Source of the DNA: CBDHFQ01 sp965262565
GTDB taxonomy: Bacteria > Bacteroidota > Bacteroidia > J057
Direction of reading: 5' to 3'
Assembly (NCBI GenBank): GCA_965262565.1
Contig: CBDHFQ010000006.1
Location: 1 to 55,298 of the forward strand
Length of the DNA: 55,298 nt
The position numbers and the translations under genes were made by a program. Shown here in pieces: positions 52,521 to 55,298 of the stretch (its first letter is position 1; every line of letters begins with the position of its first letter). Below the pieces are notes generated by a model that saw only the letters and a list, made by a program, of their open reading frames with translations, had not been told where the DNA came from and did not search any database.

Positions 52521-54035
52521 TTAGGGCCTGAAGATACCATCATACCCATTCCCCATATATGCACCCCAGGATGGCTGTCTATAAGGAATCTGTGTGCTAA
52601 GCCGCTCTACTTTCATGCCATCAAAGGTATAAGTATGCTTCAAATTGGTCCCATGCACATAAATGATATCCAGAAAGCCATCATCATCCACATCCCCTAT
52701 CCATGGGGTTGAAGCCAAATTACTTCCATTAAAAGAATCGCCCAATGGTAGCACTTTTTTATTTCTGGTATCAATCGCCACCAGCATATTGTAGAACGTC
52801 TTTTGGTATAACTCATTGACTTCCTGATAGTTTAGGCTAAGCAATAGTTCATCAAATTTATTACCCGTAAGATCCACTGCAACGGCGGTACTTGTTTGAT
52901 AAAAACCTAAAGAATCCTGAAAAACGATCTTTCCATCTCTTCCGTTGAGCATAAATTGTCGATTCCACTCCAGTTTAGGCCAATTGCCCTGAGCCACTGA
53001 CAGGAAAAAATCCGGTATCCTGTCCGCCGTAAAATATCCTACCGCAATAGAGCTATAGGCTTCGGTATTTTCCAGGGGAGTATTCCACATCAGACTAAAA
53101 TCCTTCCCATCATAGGCGAATACTTCCCCTTCGACAGCCACTGCTACCAGGTCCAATACCTGATCCATATTAATATCAACCCATACGGGTGGAGCAATAA
53201 AGCCCTTATCAGGGCTGGAAGTCAATTCCTGGGCTGTGGAAAGATCCCCTTTCAATACACAAGCCAGACTAGCCACATATAAGTGTCCTCCTATGGTCTC
53301 CCCTCCACTACCGAAAGCAATCCAGCTCTCTTCTACTGAATCTCCTTCCCTGATAGCGATAGACATATAGATCTCTTTTCCATCAGGCATTTTTGCCTCC
53401 GCGATCAACGTACCATTTGCCCCACTGATCAGCACCAATTTACCCGCTGGGCGGTTCGGATCATAGGGCTCTACCATGACATCCCCTCCATTGGAGATTA
53501 AAATATCTTTTATCCCATCGCCATCCAGGTCGGACACCCATTGTGGATTATAAAAATTATACCATCCCTGGCTTGCCGGTTTCTTCTTGCCCTGGTAAAA
53601 CTCCCATAACAGATGCCCATTTTTTCCGTTGATAGCTTTAAGTTCAGCGGATCGGCCATTGATTACAATATCATTCACCCCATCTCCATTTATATCCCTC
53701 AATGCTGCAGAACCAAACATTTGGTCTTTTGCACTGACATTCCAAAGCAGCTGACCATTGTTGCCATCAAGGGCAATAACAGCCGAATCACAATGTTGAA
53801 ACTCTGCCCTCCCTGCCCCCAGGATAATATCTTTAATTCCATCTCCATTTAGATCTGTAAGTCTTGGAGAAGAAAAAGTACCTATGCCAGGTAATTCTTT
53901 GGCCCAGGAGTTTGATTGAGCGAAGGAAATGCCTATCCACAGACTGGCCATTAAGTAAGCAAACGCCCCATTCCTGATAATGCTTATTAAGGCATCTCCA
54001 TGGTACATGCCTCTCATACTATTTTGCCTTGCCAT
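52521..54035 (-). CDS. Secreted FG-GAP/VCBS repeat protein
   Basis: 504 residues. The upstream gene's end overlaps the first 17 bp, so the start may be M7 or M10 (MRGMYHGD) rather than 54035. A hydrophobic signal (about 22-40, ending SFAQ) follows. The rest is a beta-propeller of about seven blades: repeats such as SPRLTDLNGDGIKDIILGAG, DINGDGVNDIVINGR and WVSDLDGDGIKDILIS carry the DxNGDGxxD calcium loop. Between them lie PQQ-like KNGHLLWEFYQG segments. Extracellular ligand-binding role likely; no enzyme motif. Co-oriented with the fasciclin gene downstream. Confidence 0.85.
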   Translation of the reverse strand: MARQNSMRGMYHGDALISIIRNGAFAYLMASLWIGISFAQSNSWAKELPGIGTFSSPRLTDLNGDGIKDIILGAGRAEFQHCDSAVIALDGNNGQLLWNVSAKDQMFGSAALRDINGDGVNDIVINGRSAELKAINGKNGHLLWEFYQGKKKPASQGWYNFYNPQWVSDLDGDGIKDILISNGGDVMVEPYDPNRPAGKLVLISGANGTLIAEAKMPDGKEIYMSIAIREGDSVEESWIAFGSGGETIGGHLYVASLACVLKGDLSTAQELTSSPDKGFIAPPVWVDINMDQVLDLVAVAVEGEVFAYDGKDFSLMWNTPLENTEAYSSIAVGYFTADRIPDFFLSVAQGNWPKLEWNRQFMLNGRDGKIVFQDSLGFYQTSTAVAVDLTGNKFDELLLSLNYQEVNELYQKTFYNMLVAIDTRNKKVLPLGDSFNGSNLASTPWIGDVDDDGFLDIIYVHGTNLKHTYTFDGMKVERLSTQIPYRQPSWGAYMGNGYDGIFRP

Positions 54036-55298
54036 CTCTCAATTTGAATAGCTGTAAAGGATCGTCATTACAGCCGACCAATAATAATTTGCCTTGCCGT
54101 GATTGGATGAGTTCCAAACTTTTAACATTAAAAGGAGCCAATAAGCCACTCTCCTGGGCTGTGAGTGAGGTAAAGTTGCCAGCGCCATCTCCCAACATCA
54201 CCAAACCGATACCTGCGTCATTCCTGGCTGTTTCTACCTCTGCATTGAACAAGTTGCCAGCAGTCACGAGGTCCAGATGGCCATCCAAATTCACATCATG
54301 TATTTGTATGTCATTGATTGCAGAAAACTGTGCCTCCTGAGGAAGGGCTCTCATCTCAAATTGACCGTTGCCAAGATTCTCAATATACATACTGGAAAAA
54401 GTATTGGCAGCATAATGCAGACTGTTTTCGAGCTTATTTTCTCCATAGATCTCAAAGACATCTGATGAGGCAAATAGGTCGTAGGTTTTGAATTTATTCT
54501 TTAGTGCCGGTACTTGTTCTGAAGAGCATTGCCTGCCTCTGACTGGATACTTAATCCCGAAATTATAGTAGGTAAGGACTACATCTTTCTTATCATTCTT
54601 ATCAAAATCATAGTAGTACACCTCAAATGGTTGGTCTACCTCAGCCTGATATTTGTAGTTTTCTCCCAGATTCCCAGCTACCAGGTCCAGGTCGCCATCT
54701 TTATCGACATCTGCAGCTTCCACACTAAACCACCAGCCTTCGCTAAACCTCAGTCCTGGACTCCATGCCCTTTTCAGTTTTCCTTTTTCATTATGGAAAA
54801 GACTTATCGGCATCCACTCTCCTACTACGACCAGGTCTTCCCAGCCATCCTGATCATAATCCACCCATACCCCATCATTGACCATACCGAGCTCTACTAA
54901 TTCTGGGGCAAGCTCAGCAGTTGCGTCGATCAATTTTCCGCCTTCATTGATCAGGAGGGTACTGGATGCTGGTTCAGGGTAGCTCCAGGGTATCAGTCTG
55001 CCACCAACAAACAGATCCAGGTCTCCATCATTATCTATATCTCCAACAGCAAGCCTGGAAGCACTTGAGGTGAGTTTGGGCAATCTGTCCGTTGCCTTTG
55101 AGAAATTTCCCTGACCATCATTTAAGTATAAGCGATCCTGATAGGAGCTTGACTCTTTCATGAATTCATTTCCGCCACTAGCGACATAGAGATCCTGATC
55201 GCCATCATTATCTATATCAAAAAAAACAGCCCCTACGTCCTCATGTAGTTTGTCGCCCATAATATCTGCTATTTCTCTGGAAGAAAAATGCCCATTTT
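54019..55298 (-). CDS. FG-GAP/VCBS repeat protein, 5' end outside the window
   Basis: The frame is open through the right edge (residues before the ATG at 55258-55260 read NGHFSSREIADI), so the gene begins beyond 55298. Calcium-loop repeats: VFFDIDNDGDQDLYVASGG, AVGDIDNDGDLDLFVGGR, WVDYDQDGWEDLVVVGEW and DVNLDGHLDLVTAGN. This is the pattern of CRTAC1/ASPIC-UnbV-type VCBS proteins that usually accompany SusCD loci. No signal peptide visible because the 5' end is missing. It overlaps the next gene by 17 bp. Confidence 0.85.
   Translation of the reverse strand, partial: NGHFSSREIADIMGDKLHEDVGAVFFDIDNDGDQDLYVASGGNEFMKESSSYQDRLYLNDGQGNFSKATDRLPKLTSSASRLAVGDIDNDGDLDLFVGGRLIPWSYPEPASSTLLINEGGKLIDATAELAPELVELGMVNDGVWVDYDQDGWEDLVVVGEWMPISLFHNEKGKLKRAWSPGLRFSEGWWFSVEAADVDKDGDLDLVAGNLGENYKYQAEVDQPFEVYYYDFDKNDKKDVVLTYYNFGIKYPVRGRQCSSEQVPALKNKFKTYDLFASSDVFEIYGENKLENSLHYAANTFSSMYIENLGNGQFEMRALPQEAQFSAINDIQIHDVNLDGHLDLVTAGNLFNAEVETARNDAGIGLVMLGDGAGNFTSLTAQESGLLAPFNVKSLELIQSRQGKLLLVGCNDDPLQLFKLRDGKAK

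Noticed and set aside
1..55298. CRISPR arrays, insertion sequences, prophage genes
   Set aside because: No regularly spaced repeats, transposase, integrase, Cas or phage structural genes were seen on either strand.

Overview
The window looks like a chromosomal segment of a Bacteroidota bacterium, possibly Saprospiria-like (the class is my inference). The evidence is a SusC/SusD pair, two secreted proteins with type IX secretion (T9SS) C-terminal sorting domains, a Bacteroidota-type promoter (TTTTG-N19-TATTTTTG) ahead of ychF, no Shine-Dalgarno pattern, and many lipoproteins.

Layout. 1-2.0 kb: the 3' end of a formylglycine-generating-enzyme-like gene whose last 31 codons have the NNY signature of a diversity-generating retroelement (DGR) variable repeat, a MORN-repeat protein, a broken lipoprotein gene and tRNA-Arg(CCG). 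2.0-5.1 kb: ychF, rhodanese, thioesterase, YihY operon. 5.1-6.7 kb: DUF2892 protein, Crp/Fnr regulator and an internally deleted esterase. 7.1-12.5 kb: ECF sigma factor, CHAT-TPR protease-like protein, anti-sigma-like protein and a TonB_C-like protein. 12.6-20.4 kb (minus strand): PIG-L deacetylase, a previously hidden 55-aa membrane protein, a sodium:solute symporter, then a cysteine operon (cysM, JAMM protease, MoaD-MoeB-rhodanese fusion). The cysteine operon is preceded by a 34-aa Cys-Cys-Cys leader peptide with mutually exclusive antiterminator and terminator helices. 20.4-33.5 kb: mgsA, a frameshifted GH113-like lipoprotein, a dockerin-like T9SS protein, an unknown helical protein, OtsA-OtsB trehalose fusion, mpl, and an M43 metalloprotease. 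33.7-47.3 kb (plus strand): FAD monooxygenase, then a compact operon with E1, ubiquitin-like protein, E2, two JAMM proteins (one anchored in the membrane), a multi-TM FHA protein and several secreted proteins. 47.3-55.3 kb (minus strand): broken susD, intact susC, a fasciclin lipoprotein and two FG-GAP/VCBS proteins, the last running off the window.

How they fit together. The most notable system is the 35.4-47.3 kb operon. It holds a complete ubiquitin-like activation, conjugation and deconjugation set (E1 with Cys192, E2 with HPN and Cys118, a YukD-like UBL ending in AGK, and two intact JAMM proteases). It is coupled to membrane and periplasmic proteins and an FHA domain, so I infer a membrane-linked UBL modification pathway. 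A second, unrelated UBL/E1/JAMM set lies 20 kb away and serves cysteine synthesis through protein thiocarboxylate chemistry.

Cautions. Three genes in the E2 operon are each split by one extra base in a homopolymer. The GH113-like gene is split by a missing base, and susD by several shifts. At about 47,345 two convergent genes are both cut off, which may be an assembly join. The frame breaks may be sequencing errors.
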